The notes: generated by a model from the letters alone, not told the origin. A DNA stretch of 64,000 nt from an uncultured Spirochaetales bacterium (GCA_949285785.1 CASEAG010000028.1:380527-444526); one strand, 5' to 3'. Positions 17,003 to 25,484 are shown, counted from the first letter of the stretch. Numbers and translations: made by a program.

Positions 17003-18448
17003 ATGAAACTGGACTTCGAATACGGACAGGGTACAGTAAGCGCACAGCTTCCGGACTACACGGACGTCTTCATCCCCGGCGTCACCGTCCCCGATCCTCC
17101 ATGCATCCCGGAGGACAGGCTTGAGGAGGAGACTCTCAGAAGCCTGCGCAACCCGATCGGCATGCCGCCCCTCACCGAGCTGGCGAAAAAGGGCAGCAAG
17201 GTGACGATCGTCTTCCCCGACCGCGTCAAGGGCGGCGAGCAGAAGACCAGTCACAGGAAGATCTCCATCAAGCTCATCCTCAAGGAGCTTTACAGCGTAG
17301 GAGTCGAGAAGAAGGACATCCTCCTGATCTGCTCCAACGGTCTGCACCGCAAGAACACGGTCAAGGAGATCAGGAACGTGCTCGGCGACGAGCTGTTCGA
17401 CGAGTTCTGGCCGACACACCAGATCATCAACCACGACAGCGAGGACTGGGACCATCTGGTCGACCTGGGACGCACCGACGAAGGCGACCCGGTCATCATG
17501 AACAAGTACGTCTACGACAGCGATGTCGCGATCCTCATCGGCCATGTCCAGGGCAATCCATACGGCGGCTATTCGGGTGGATACAAGCACTGTGCGACTG
17601 GAATCACGCACTGGAGGAGCATCGCGAGCCACCACGTGCCATCCGTCATGCACCGCAGCGACTTCACCCCCGTCAACGGAACCTCCCTGATGAGGCAGAA
17701 GTTCAACCAGATCGGCATGCACATGGAGAAGTGCATGGGCAAGAAGTTCTTCTGCTGCGACGCCGTCCTCGATTCCAAGAGCAGGCAGATCAGCATCTAC
17801 AGCGGCTACGCCAAGGAGATGATGCCCATCTCGTGGATCGACGCCGACAAGAGGACCTACGTCCACTGGGCCGAGAAGAAGTACGACATCCTGGTGTTCG
17901 GAATGCCGCAGTTCTTCCACTATGGAGACGGCATGGGAACCAATCCGATCATGCTGATGCAGGCGCTCTCTGCGCAGGTCATCCGCCTCAAGAGGGTCAT
18001 GAGCGACAAGTGCGTCATCATCTGCCAGAGCCTCTGCGACGGCTTCTTCAACGATGCGCTTTGGCCCTACACGAGAGAGATGTTCGAGCAGTTCAAGCAT
18101 GACGAGATGAACATCCTGCCCGACATGGACAGGCTGGGAGAGTACTACGCAACCAACGAGGAGTACATCCGCAAGTACCGCTTCACCAACGCCTTCCATC
18201 CCTTCCATGGCTTCAGCATGATCAGCTGCGGACACATCGCCGAGATGAACACCAGCGCCATCTACATCACCGGTGCAAAGGAACCCGGATACGCCAGGGC
18301 GATGGGACTCAAGACCAGGGCCACCATCGAGGAGGCGCTTGAGGACGCGATGAAGAAGTACACGGGGGACAGGCCCAACATCCTTGCCCTCCCCCTCACC
18401 TTCAAGACGGCAAGCGTCCACCTGTGCATGAAGGACGACAAGTCCTGA
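17003..18448 (+). CDS. LarA-like (DUF2088, nickel-pincer lactate racemase superfamily) protein
   Basis: 481 residues. The LarA fold is recognisable from CSNGLHRKNT, IINHDSEDWDHLVDLG and YGGYSGGYKHCATGI. Compared with LarA of Lactiplantibacillus as I recall it, the GLHR histidine, the pincer lysine (GGYK) and the later SHH histidine are kept. The position ten residues before the lysine is Asn instead of the catalytic His. Family members racemise or epimerise 2-hydroxyacids or sugar acids with a nickel-pincer nucleotide. The lost His suggests a changed reaction. No larB, larC or larE is in the window. It starts 5 bp after the TIM paralogue and ends at a terminator. Confidence 0.75.
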   Translation: MKLDFEYGQGTVSAQLPDYTDVFIPGVTVPDPPCIPEDRLEEETLRSLRNPIGMPPLTELAKKGSKVTIVFPDRVKGGEQKTSHRKISIKLILKELYSVGVEKKDILLICSNGLHRKNTVKEIRNVLGDELFDEFWPTHQIINHDSEDWDHLVDLGRTDEGDPVIMNKYVYDSDVAILIGHVQGNPYGGYSGGYKHCATGITHWRSIASHHVPSVMHRSDFTPVNGTSLMRQKFNQIGMHMEKCMGKKFFCCDAVLDSKSRQISIYSGYAKEMMPISWIDADKRTYVHWAEKKYDILVFGMPQFFHYGDGMGTNPIMLMQALSAQVIRLKRVMSDKCVIICQSLCDGFFNDALWPYTREMFEQFKHDEMNILPDMDRLGEYYATNEEYIRKYRFTNAFHPFHGFSMISCGHIAEMNTSAIYITGAKEPGYARAMGLKTRATIEEALEDAMKKYTGDRPNILALPLTFKTASVHLCMKDDKS

Positions 18449-18470
18449 TGGCAGTCTCTCTGTAAACATG

Positions 18471-18503
18471 ACACCCGGTCGTCGACACGGCCGGGTGTTG
18501 TCT
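18471..18503 (+). terminator. Terminator of the LacI-TIM-LarA operon
   Basis: ACACCCGG (18471-18478) pairs with CCGGGTGT (18491-18498), with additional inner pairing, followed by TGTCTTAT. Confidence 0.7.
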
Positions 18504-18548
18504 TATATTCAGTACGTGGTTAGCTTTTGATGAAGGAGGAGCAATGTC

Positions 18549-19103
18549 ATGGCCGACTTCACGCGCAAGGCGATAATCGACACATACATCTCGATGATCG
18601 AGAGAATGCCTGCAAGCCAGGTGACCGTCAGCGCTCTGGTCAAGGAGTGCGGGATAAACAGGAACACGTTCTACTACCATTTCAGAGACATCCCCGATCT
18701 TCTCGAGACCATTGCAGAGACCGATGCGGACAGAATCATCTCCTCTTCGGATCCGGCGGACACGCTGGAGGACTGTCTTGAGCGTGCCATAGACTTCGCC
18801 CTGCTCAGGCGCAAGGCGGTGATGAACATCTATTCATCGTCTTCCCGGAACATCTTCGAGGTGTCGCTGTGGAGAGTCGTCGAGAGTGTCGTCAGGCGCT
18901 ATCTGGAGAGAAGATACGGCGACGACATCCCATCCGACAGGCGCGAAGCGGTCGTGCAATATCTCAAGTGCGTGCTCTTCGGACTGGTCTCCGGCTGGCT
19001 TGAAAGCGGCATGGACAAGGACATACTCGGCCAGCTGAAAAGCATAGCGAACCTGAAGCACGGCAGTCTTGACGACATGATGCAGACAGCGTTCGACAGA
19101 TGA
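18549..19103 (+). CDS. TetR-family transcriptional regulator next to oleate hydratase
   Basis: 184 residues. The N-terminal TetR helix-turn-helix is VTVSALVKECGINRNTFYYHF, cut by the usual YYHF end, and a helical ligand domain follows. AAGGAGGAG stands eleven bases before the ATG. It lies 93 bp before the oleate hydratase gene on the same strand. Because unsaturated fatty acids are toxic and oleate hydratase detoxifies them, a fatty-acid-responsive repressor is a reasonable inference. A 12 bp palindrome in the gap (19113-19124) is a possible operator. Confidence 0.85.
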   Translation: MADFTRKAIIDTYISMIERMPASQVTVSALVKECGINRNTFYYHFRDIPDLLETIAETDADRIISSSDPADTLEDCLERAIDFALLRRKAVMNIYSSSSRNIFEVSLWRVVESVVRRYLERRYGDDIPSDRREAVVQYLKCVLFGLVSGWLESGMDKDILGQLKSIANLKHGSLDDMMQTAFDR

Positions 19104-19112
19104 CCGGATTCC

Positions 19113-19124
19113 AGACAACTGTCT
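19113..19124. promoter_or_regulatory. 12 bp palindrome between tetR and ohyA
   Basis: AGACA-AC-TGTCT, a perfect 5 bp inverted repeat located about 75 bp before the oleate hydratase start. It is a candidate regulator site only; short palindromes arise by chance. Confidence 0.3.
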
Positions 19125-19196
19125 ATCGTTGACCATATTCTTCTGCACTATCCTGACATTAGTCTTTGCTCATCAGAAACGATGGAGGAAAGACGA

Positions 19197-20972
19197 ATGT
19201 ACTACTCAAGCGGAAACTATGAAGCCTTCGCACATCCACGGAAACCAGAAGGCATCGAATCGAAGAGCGCCCATATCGTGGGCACGGGTCTGGCTGCACT
19301 GACTGCGGCGTGCTATCTGGTCAGGGACGGCCAGATGGCCGGAGACAGGATCCACATCTACGAGAAGGATTCCATCCCAGGTGGAGCCTGCGATGGCTGG
19401 GACTACCCCGGTCTGGGCTACGTCATGCGTGGCGGACGGGAGATGGACAACCATTTCGAGGTCATGTGGGACCTGTTGGGAAGCATACCGTCGATCGAGA
19501 CGGAGGGAGTCAGCGTGTTGGACGAGTACTATTGGCTCAACAAGAGGGATCCGAACTACTCGCTCTGCCGTGCTACGGTGGACAGAGGCAGGGATGCACA
19601 TACAGACGGCAGATTCGGACTGTCGGACAAGGGCGCCATGCAGATCATGAGACTCTTCTTCACGCCTGACGAGGAGCTGTACGACAAGAGGATAACCGAC
19701 TACTTCGACGATGAGGTGCTCAATTCAAACTTCTGGCTGTACTGGAGAACGATGTTCGCCTTTGAAAACTGGCACAGCGCACTGGAGATGAAGCTGTATA
19801 TCAGACGCTTCATCCACCATGTCGGCGGGTTGCCGGACTTCAGGGCCCTGCGCTTCACCAGGTACAACCAGTACGAGTCCATGATACTGCCCATGATCGA
19901 CTACCTCGAAAAGCATGGCGTCCAGATTCATTACAACACGAAGGTGGTCAACGTCATCTTCGACACCTCCGAGGACAGGAAACGGGCCGTGAGAATCGAC
20001 CTGCTGGCCGATGGAGAGTCGCACAGCGTGCTGCTTGGCGATGACGATCTGGTCTTCATGACCATCGGAGGCTGCGTCGAGAACTCCACGATGGGAAGTC
20101 AGGAGACGAAGGCCGAATACAGACCCCAGCTGAAGGAAGGAGGCGGCTGGGACATGTGGAGGCGGATAGCGGCACAGGACCCCTCGTTCGGCCATCCCGA
20201 CAAGTTCTGCACCACGCCTGACGAGACGACATGGATGAGCGCCACAGTCACGACGAAGGACGAGAGGATCATCCCCTACATAAAGGCCATCTGCAAGAGG
20301 GACCCGTTCTCTGGAGGAGTCGTCACAGGAGGAATCGTGAGCGTGAAGGACTCCGGCTGGCTGATGAGCTGGACGATCAACAGACAACCGCAGTTCAGGG
20401 CCCAGAAACCGGAGGAATGTGTCGTATGGGTCTATGGACTCTTCTTCGACCGCCCAGGAGACTTCGTCAAGAAGCCGATGAAGGACTGCACAGGAAAGGA
20501 GATCTGCATGGAGTGGCTGTATCATATTGGAGTGCCTCTTGACCAGATCGAGGAGCTGGCAGCCACAAGTGCGAACACGGTTCCGGTCATGATGCCTTAC
20601 ATAACGTCCTTCTTCATGCCCCGCCGTGCTGGCGACCGGCCTGATGTGGTGCCAAAGGGTGCAGTGAACTTCGCTTTTCTAGGTCAGTTCGCAGAGACTG
20701 CAAGGGACACGATCTTCACCACCGAGTATTCCATGCGTACCGGGATGGAGGCCGTCTACACCCTTCTCGACATCGACCGTGGAGTGCCCGAGGTATGGGC
20801 AAGCGTGTTCGACATAAGGGATCTGCTTAACGCGACCGTGCAGCTGAGAGACGGAAGACCGATAACGGACATGGATCTCCCATTCAAGGAGAAGATGGCC
20901 CTCCACATGGCATTGGAAAAGATCCATGGCACTGATATCGAAAAGCTTCTGAAGGAATACAAGGTCATCTGA
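19197..20972 (+). CDS. ohyA: Oleate hydratase (myosin-cross-reactive antigen family, FAD-dependent)
   Basis: 591 residues, the size of bacterial oleate hydratases. It adds water across the cis-9 double bond of oleate or linoleate to give 10-hydroxystearate, protecting membranes from unsaturated fatty acids. Seen: the FAD Rossmann motif VGTGLAALTAACYLV, EKDSIPGGACDG, the active-site loop MRGGREMDNHFE, and near the end GQFAETARDTIFTTEYS. GGAGG lies nine bases before the ATG at 19197; an ATG at 19182 overlapping that ribosome site is rejected. Likely controlled by the upstream TetR. Common in gut bacteria. Confidence 0.93.
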   Translation: MYYSSGNYEAFAHPRKPEGIESKSAHIVGTGLAALTAACYLVRDGQMAGDRIHIYEKDSIPGGACDGWDYPGLGYVMRGGREMDNHFEVMWDLLGSIPSIETEGVSVLDEYYWLNKRDPNYSLCRATVDRGRDAHTDGRFGLSDKGAMQIMRLFFTPDEELYDKRITDYFDDEVLNSNFWLYWRTMFAFENWHSALEMKLYIRRFIHHVGGLPDFRALRFTRYNQYESMILPMIDYLEKHGVQIHYNTKVVNVIFDTSEDRKRAVRIDLLADGESHSVLLGDDDLVFMTIGGCVENSTMGSQETKAEYRPQLKEGGGWDMWRRIAAQDPSFGHPDKFCTTPDETTWMSATVTTKDERIIPYIKAICKRDPFSGGVVTGGIVSVKDSGWLMSWTINRQPQFRAQKPEECVVWVYGLFFDRPGDFVKKPMKDCTGKEICMEWLYHIGVPLDQIEELAATSANTVPVMMPYITSFFMPRRAGDRPDVVPKGAVNFAFLGQFAETARDTIFTTEYSMRTGMEAVYTLLDIDRGVPEVWASVFDIRDLLNATVQLRDGRPITDMDLPFKEKMALHMALEKIHGTDIEKLLKEYKVI

Positions 20973-20994
20973 GCCTCTGCTTTCTCTTCCTCTT

Positions 20995-21026
20995 CGCCCG
21001 TCCTGAACTCCATATCAGGGCGGGCG
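20995..21026 (+). terminator. Stem-loop terminator after oleate hydratase
   Basis: CGCCCGTCCTGA (20995-21006) pairs with TCAGGGCGGGCG (21015-21026), 12 bp with one G-T, 8-base loop. The following U run is weak (TCTGTTG). Confidence 0.6.
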
Positions 21027-21059
21027 TCTGTTGCCCAAGCAGGCGGAAGGTGTCACCAT

Positions 21060-21632
21060 GTGCCCATGTTCGACTACTTCGTGTACATGCTCGTGATGGC
21101 CATCACGCCGGGGCCCAACACCATACTGTCCATGGTCAACGCGGCACAGGTCGGTCTGAAGAAGGGAATCTGGCTGAATGTCGGGATGCTTGCAGGCATC
21201 ACGCTGGTGAGTGCCATATGCCTTGCTGCGGTCGAGCTGCTGTATGCGTCCATTCCACATGCAGAGATCTACATGAAGGCACTTGCTTTCATCTACATGA
21301 TGTGGCTTGCATGGCGCATGCTCAGGATGGGTATGAAGGAAGTCGACGGGAACGGGACTGGATTCATTCAAGGGCTTCTGCTGCAACTTGTGAACGTAAA
21401 GGTGTACCTTCTTGCTCTCACCGGGATATCGACATACGTCATTCCGTACCATAAGGACATTGCATCCGTCATAGCGATGACCTCACTTATTCCGCTGATG
21501 TGCTTCATCTGCGGACTGGTCTGGGCATTGGGAGGAAGTCTGCTTCGGAACGTGTTCCTGCGTTACAGAAGACTTGTTTCCATAATCTTCGCTCTGGCTC
21601 TTGTATGGTGTGCAATCAGAATCTGCATTTGA
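21060..21632 (+). CDS. LysE/RhtB-family amino-acid exporter
   Basis: 190 residues with about six hydrophobic segments. The N-terminal AITPGPNTILSMVNAAQVG is the LysE superfamily signature, and GFIQGLLLQLVNVKVYL is the second conserved loop. It should export an amino acid or a similar metabolite across the inner membrane; the substrate cannot be read from sequence. A GTG at 21060 has GGAAGG nine bases upstream; an ATG at 21066 is the alternative. The 3' end carries the promoter of tRNA-Arg. Confidence 0.85.
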   Translation: MPMFDYFVYMLVMAITPGPNTILSMVNAAQVGLKKGIWLNVGMLAGITLVSAICLAAVELLYASIPHAEIYMKALAFIYMMWLAWRMLRMGMKEVDGNGTGFIQGLLLQLVNVKVYLLALTGISTYVIPYHKDIASVIAMTSLIPLMCFICGLVWALGGSLLRNVFLRYRRLVSIIFALALVWCAIRICI

Positions 21633-21657
21633 CCAAACCTGAGCATACTGGTAGATT
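21629..21657 (+). promoter_or_regulatory. Promoter of tRNA-Arg
   Basis: TTGACC (21629-21634), 17 bp spacer, TAGATT (21652-21657). It overlaps the lysE stop codon and reads into the tRNA 34 bp downstream. Confidence 0.65.
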
Positions 21658-21691
21658 ACGAACTAGCAGTCCGGAAACGGCTGTTCATATT

Positions 21692-21763
21692 GCCCGCATA
21701 GCATAATGGATAGTGCGCGCCCCTCCGGAGGGTGATATGGCGGTTCGATTCCGCCTGCGGGTA
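21692..21763 (+). tRNA. tRNA-Arg (anticodon CCG)
   Basis: Cloverleaf by eye: acceptor GCCCGCA/TGCGGGT; D arm GCAT/GTGC with the arginine identity A20 in AATGGATA; anticodon stem CGCCC/GGGTG with loop CTCCGGA, giving CCG (codon CGG); T arm GGCGG/CCGCC around TTCGATT; discriminator A. CCA is not encoded. Confidence 0.92.
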
Positions 21764-21862
21764 GTCAGCATGTTGCATTCCTCTTGATTGCATTGATTGC
21801 CTACTTGCAAAATGAACATGCCTTCCTTGATTCAGCCCATACATTTCTGTAACGTGTGAACC

Positions 21863-22156
21863 ATGGGAAAAGCAGTCAGGAAACTGTTCCTCTTACCCGT
21901 ATACATCTACAAGTACTGTCTCTCCCCGATGCTTGGACCGGGCAAGTGCCGTTACACTCCTTCGTGCTCTTCGTATTTCGAGACCGCAGTCCTCAGATTC
22001 GGAATCATCAAAGGCTCGATAATGGGGTTCGCAAGGCTCTTCAGATGTTCGAGATTCTTCCTCGGTGGAGTCGACGAAGTGCCTGAAAACTGGAGCTGGC
22101 AAGCGGTGAAGAACGGCTACACCATATACCGCAAGCACCATGATAAGGACACCTGA
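21863..22156 (+). CDS. yidD: YidD, membrane protein insertion efficiency factor
   Basis: 97 residues. It contains the YidD core: YIYKYCLSPMLGPGKCRYTP, then SCSSYFETAV and FRCSRFFLGGVDEVP, with the conserved cysteines. It is an amphipathic inner-membrane-associated protein that aids YidC-dependent insertion. It is usually found in the rnpA-yidC cluster; here it stands alone downstream of tRNA-Arg, with ~100 bp in between in which I see nothing clear. A bidirectional terminator follows. Confidence 0.9.
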   Translation: MGKAVRKLFLLPVYIYKYCLSPMLGPGKCRYTPSCSSYFETAVLRFGIIKGSIMGFARLFRCSRFFLGGVDEVPENWSWQAVKNGYTIYRKHHDKDT

Positions 22157-22176
22157 CTTATCTTCCCCACTAAAAA

Positions 22177-22203
22177 TACAGGCAGGAACATCTCCTGCCT
22201 GTA
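22177..22203 (-). terminator. Terminator between yidD and udk, probably bidirectional
   Basis: TACAGGCAGGA (22177-22187) pairs perfectly with TCCTGCCTGTA (22193-22203). The A run at 22172-22176 gives a U run for the minus strand (udk); the plus side lacks one, so it works best for udk. Confidence 0.75.
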
Positions 22204-22233
22204 CAGATACTTGCATTTAGTTTGTAGAGCTTA

Positions 22234-22848
22234 TCAAAGCGGTTTTGCTATTGTCTGGACGTACCGTATCAGGACATCGAGCGCATTCTCGTTGTAACCG
22301 CCCTCCGGGATGACGAGATCGGCGAATTCCTTGCAAGGCTCGACGAAATTCATGTGTCCAGGACGCACGACGTTCACATACTGCTCGACAACGGATTCGA
22401 CGGTCCTACCCCTTTCGTTTATATCCCTGACAAGACGCCTTACGAACCTGATGTCGGCAGGCGTGTCGACGTAAAGCTTCAGATCCAGAAGGTCTCTGAT
22501 TCGCCTGTCGTACAGCACCATGAGACCGTCTACGATTATTATGCTCTTCGGCTCGACATGGAGCGTCTCGTCCTTTCTCCGGTGATGTACGAAGTCGTAC
22601 TGTGGCATCTCGATTGCCCGTCCCGCCTTCAGGTCTTCGAGATTGGCCATCATCAGATCCATATCGAATGCATCAGGATGGTCGAAGTTGTATGCGGTGA
22701 TGTTGTCGTTGCTGACGAATGTAGCACTCTTGTAGTAGTTGTCCTGCTCGATGCACACACTGTCTCTGTTGGCCTCGTGTATCTTGCGCACGACGGTGCT
22801 CTTGCCGGAGCCCGATCCTCCGGTGATTCCGATAAGCTTCACATCCAT
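22234..22848 (-). CDS. udk: Uridine kinase
   Basis: 204 residues. It phosphorylates uridine and cytidine with ATP or GTP (pyrimidine salvage). P-loop IGITGGSGSGKSTVVRKI, then FDHPDAFD in the nucleoside-binding lobe, then IIVDGLMVLYD and the lid segment DIRFVRRLVRDINERGR. The ATG at 22848 lies four bases after the galM stop, with AGGAG in the end of galM, so the two genes are coupled. Family members of phosphoribulokinase type are similar, but the motif set favours Udk. Confidence 0.9.
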   Translation of the reverse strand: MDVKLIGITGGSGSGKSTVVRKIHEANRDSVCIEQDNYYKSATFVSNDNITAYNFDHPDAFDMDLMMANLEDLKAGRAIEMPQYDFVHHRRKDETLHVEPKSIIIVDGLMVLYDRRIRDLLDLKLYVDTPADIRFVRRLVRDINERGRTVESVVEQYVNVVRPGHMNFVEPCKEFADLVIPEGGYNENALDVLIRYVQTIAKPL

Positions 22849-22852
22849 GGTC

Positions 22853-23836
22853 CTACATCTCCTCCACGGTATAGCTCGTCCTGCTCTTGAAGACCTGACC
22901 CGGCTCCAGTACGACACAAGGGAAGTCCTTCCTGTTTACGGCATCGGGGTACTCGCTGGTCTCGAGGGCAAGTGCACAGAACGGGCCGCTCTTCTGCCAT
23001 AGGCAGTTGCACTGTGGATTGAACTGCCCCGTGTACAGCTGCATAGCCGGCCTGTCCGTATCCACGACGAGTCTCAGCCCGGCCGCCTCGACCTTCACCT
23101 TCCTGACGCTTGCGAAAACGAAGCAGTGGTCATACATTCCATCCCTTCTCTCTCCGACAGTATGAGGAGAGGTGAAATCGAAATCGGTTCCTGTAACAGA
23201 TGCAACTTCCGTAGGGATGAGCGTATCATCGACCAGGACGACCTTGTCCGCCATGATCTGGACGGTATGGTCAAGAATCGATGATCCATCGCCCTTTAGA
23301 TTGAAATAGCTGTGGTTGGTAGGATTGACGACACACTTGCCGTCACTGACCATGGTGTAGGAGATCGTGAGTCGGTTCTTCTCCAGAAGATACGCGACAG
23401 TCACACCGATGTTGCCGGGGAAGCCACCTTCACCATCCTTATGTTCACAATTCAGAACAACGGAGTTCTCCGTCTGGAAGATGACATTCCAGTTCTTCTG
23501 GCCCAGGTTCGCACTTCCACTGTGAAGATTGTTCGGACCGTTGTTCACTTCCAGGACATACTCCCTGCCATCCAAGGTGAAGCGGCCCTTTGCAATTCTG
23601 TTGGCATATGGAGCGACCACCTGTCCCCTGTATGATGAATCGTCGATATAGTCCTCAAGCCCAGGAGAGGCGAACACGATGTTCCTTCTTTCGTCACCAA
23701 CCGGGACCATGAAACTCTGGATTATCGCACCATATGTGAGAATGGAGACGGAAAAGCCATCCTCGTCCCCAATCGTGATTCTCTTGACCTCCTCCCCGTC
23801 TGGAAGGACACCGAAAACAGTCGTCTGAATAGCCAT
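22853..23836 (-). CDS. galM: Aldose 1-epimerase (mutarotase)
   Basis: 327 residues. It interconverts alpha and beta anomers of hexoses. The conserved TVFGVLPDGEEV opening, APYANRIAKGRF, catalytic His in NPTNHSYFNL and catalytic Glu in LETSEYPDAVN are all present. No ribosome site precedes the ATG. Instead a TATAAT hexamer occupies exactly -12 to -7 if transcription starts at the A of ATG, so translation may be leaderless. It is followed directly by udk. Confidence 0.92.
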   Translation of the reverse strand: MAIQTTVFGVLPDGEEVKRITIGDEDGFSVSILTYGAIIQSFMVPVGDERRNIVFASPGLEDYIDDSSYRGQVVAPYANRIAKGRFTLDGREYVLEVNNGPNNLHSGSANLGQKNWNVIFQTENSVVLNCEHKDGEGGFPGNIGVTVAYLLEKNRLTISYTMVSDGKCVVNPTNHSYFNLKGDGSSILDHTVQIMADKVVLVDDTLIPTEVASVTGTDFDFTSPHTVGERRDGMYDHCFVFASVRKVKVEAAGLRLVVDTDRPAMQLYTGQFNPQCNCLWQKSGPFCALALETSEYPDAVNRKDFPCVVLEPGQVFKSRTSYTVEEM

Positions 23837-23842
23837 GAGTGG

Positions 23843-23848
23843 ATTATA
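23843..23848 (-). promoter_or_regulatory. -10 element of galM, implying a leaderless mRNA
   Basis: Minus-strand TATAAT at 23848-23843, six bases from the galM ATG at 23836. No good -35 is visible (TGTAAA at 17 bp). Confidence 0.45.
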
Positions 23849-24191
23849 ACCCTAAACGATGGTGTTTTACAGGGATTCCATTCACTTCGATTCAGAATAA
23901 AAATGATTTCTCGTTGTTTATGATTTCATTATAATCATTCCTTTTCTGGAATATATATTTTATCTTATCCTCAGAATCAAATCGATTCTGAGCAAAACCG
24001 GGCAAACAAATCATCAGAACCTGGGATTATTGGATCTATCCAATGACAAATCCAATCAGCCAAACCTCTCAGCGGAATTCCTCAGGACAAGATGATTCGC
24101 AAACAATATCGATGCAAGAGCCGGATGACAAGACTGCCAGATGCATGAGGCACCCGGCAGTCCGATAGGATTTCTGAATTCTCTTACAAGC
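23849..24191. other. A+T-rich gene-free gap between galM and ygeW with two palindromes
   Basis: No supported gene. It holds CTCAGAATC-N5-GATTCTGAG (23970-23992, perfect arms), ATTGGAT-ct-ATCCAAT (24029-24044) with an extra AATCCAAT copy beginning at 24048, and a 7 bp stem GACTGCC/GGCAGTC (24132-24162) that may end ygeW transcription, though its U run is poor. Confidence 0.5.
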
Positions 24192-25391
24192 TCACTTGAT
24201 TCTTGGTCTTGCCTCGGCAAGAAGCTGATCGAGCTTCGCGGAAGGATCCTTGAACTTGGCAAGGAAGATCATCGCGGCGATGATGTACGGCTTGTAGCTC
24301 GCCTCCTTGTAGAGAGGAACCAGATAGCGGTCGAACACGGACTGCTCGACTTCGCCCTCCTTGCAGGAGAGACCGGAGATGTCGGCAGGCAGACAGTGCA
24401 TGTACAGCGCCTTGCCGTCCTTCGTCGTCTTCATCAGCTCCTCGGTGCAGGTCCAGTCCTTGAACTTGGCATTGTTCTCGAGGCATCTCTTCTCAAGATC
24501 CTTGAGGTCGTCGAATCTTCCCTGCTCGACGAGCTTCGTCCTTTCCTCCATGACCGCGAACGGCGCCCATGACTTCGGATAGACGATGTCTGCATCCTTG
24601 AACGCCTCCTCCATGGTGTTGACCTTCCTGTAGGAACCGCCGGAGGCCTTGGCGTTCTTCGCTGCTATCTCCTCGACGTCGCTCATGATCTCGTAGCCTT
24701 CCGGATGAGCCAGGACGACCTCCATGCCGAAGCGGCTGAACAGTCCGATGATTCCCTGCGGGACCGAAAGCGGCTTGCCGTAGGACGGGGAATAGGACCA
24801 GGTCATGGCGATCTTCTTGCCCTTGAGGTTCTCGACACCACCGAAATGGTTGATGACATGAAGCATGTCGGCCATGGACTGTGTCGGATGGTCGATGTCG
24901 CACTGCAGGTTGACCAGAGTCGGTCTCTGCTCGAGCACGCCGTCCCTGTATCCCTCCTCGACGCTTTCTGCGACGGTCTTCATGTATGTATGGCCCTTTC
25001 CGATGTACATGTCATCCCTGATTCCGATGACATCGGCCATGAAGGAGACCATGTTTGCAGTCTCCCTGACTGTCTCGCCATGGGCGATCTGGGAGACCTT
25101 CTCATCAAGGTCCTGGACCTCGAGGCCGAGCAGATTGCAGGCGCTTGCGAAGCTGAAGCGCGTCCTGGTCGAGTTGTCTCTGAAGACCGAGATTCCAAGT
25201 CCGGAGTCGAAGACCTTCGTGGAGATGTTGTTCTCCCTCATCGCACGCAGGATCTCCGCGACCTGGAAGACCGCATGGATCTCGTCATCGCTCTCCTTCC
25301 AGGTATGGAAGAAGTCGTTGAGGTACATTCTGCCTGTATCGAGTTTCTTCAGGACCTCGATCATGGCCTTCATTTCAGCATTGCTCTTCAT
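24192..25391 (-). CDS. ygeW: Knotted carbamoyltransferase YgeW
   Basis: 399 residues. It belongs to the aspartate/ornithine carbamoyltransferase superfamily: NSTRTRFSFASA is the carbamoyl-phosphate loop and ALYMHCLPADI the HCLP motif. The length and the long GIRDDMYIGKGHTYMKTV insertion match the YgeW subgroup. In E. coli and clostridia this enzyme accompanies xdh, ssnA, ygeY and ygfK in a purine-degradation cluster; the acceptor is not firmly known. AGGAG precedes the ATG at good distance. Its promoter carries an 18 bp palindrome and an upstream direct repeat shared with ygfK. Confidence 0.9.
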   Translation of the reverse strand: MKSNAEMKAMIEVLKKLDTGRMYLNDFFHTWKESDDEIHAVFQVAEILRAMRENNISTKVFDSGLGISVFRDNSTRTRFSFASACNLLGLEVQDLDEKVSQIAHGETVRETANMVSFMADVIGIRDDMYIGKGHTYMKTVAESVEEGYRDGVLEQRPTLVNLQCDIDHPTQSMADMLHVINHFGGVENLKGKKIAMTWSYSPSYGKPLSVPQGIIGLFSRFGMEVVLAHPEGYEIMSDVEEIAAKNAKASGGSYRKVNTMEEAFKDADIVYPKSWAPFAVMEERTKLVEQGRFDDLKDLEKRCLENNAKFKDWTCTEELMKTTKDGKALYMHCLPADISGLSCKEGEVEQSVFDRYLVPLYKEASYKPYIIAAMIFLAKFKDPSAKLDQLLAEARPRIK

Positions 25392-25413
25392 AAGCCTCTC
25401 CTTGTCTAGTGGG

Positions 25414-25482
25414 TGAACCGTCTACGGTTCAACTCTACCATGGGACTACCGATAAGGCAAGAAGATGTTGCACTTTGTTGCA
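25414..25482 (-). promoter_or_regulatory. ygeW promoter with operator palindrome and upstream direct repeat
   Basis: On the minus strand: TGCAACA twice with a 10 bp period (25482-25466), then TTGCCT (25460-25455), a 17 bp spacer, TAGAGT (25437-25432), immediately followed by the perfect palindrome TGAACCGT-ag-ACGGTTCA (25431-25414) over the expected start point. The same order of elements occurs before ygfK. Confidence 0.7.
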
Positions 25483-25484
25483 GA

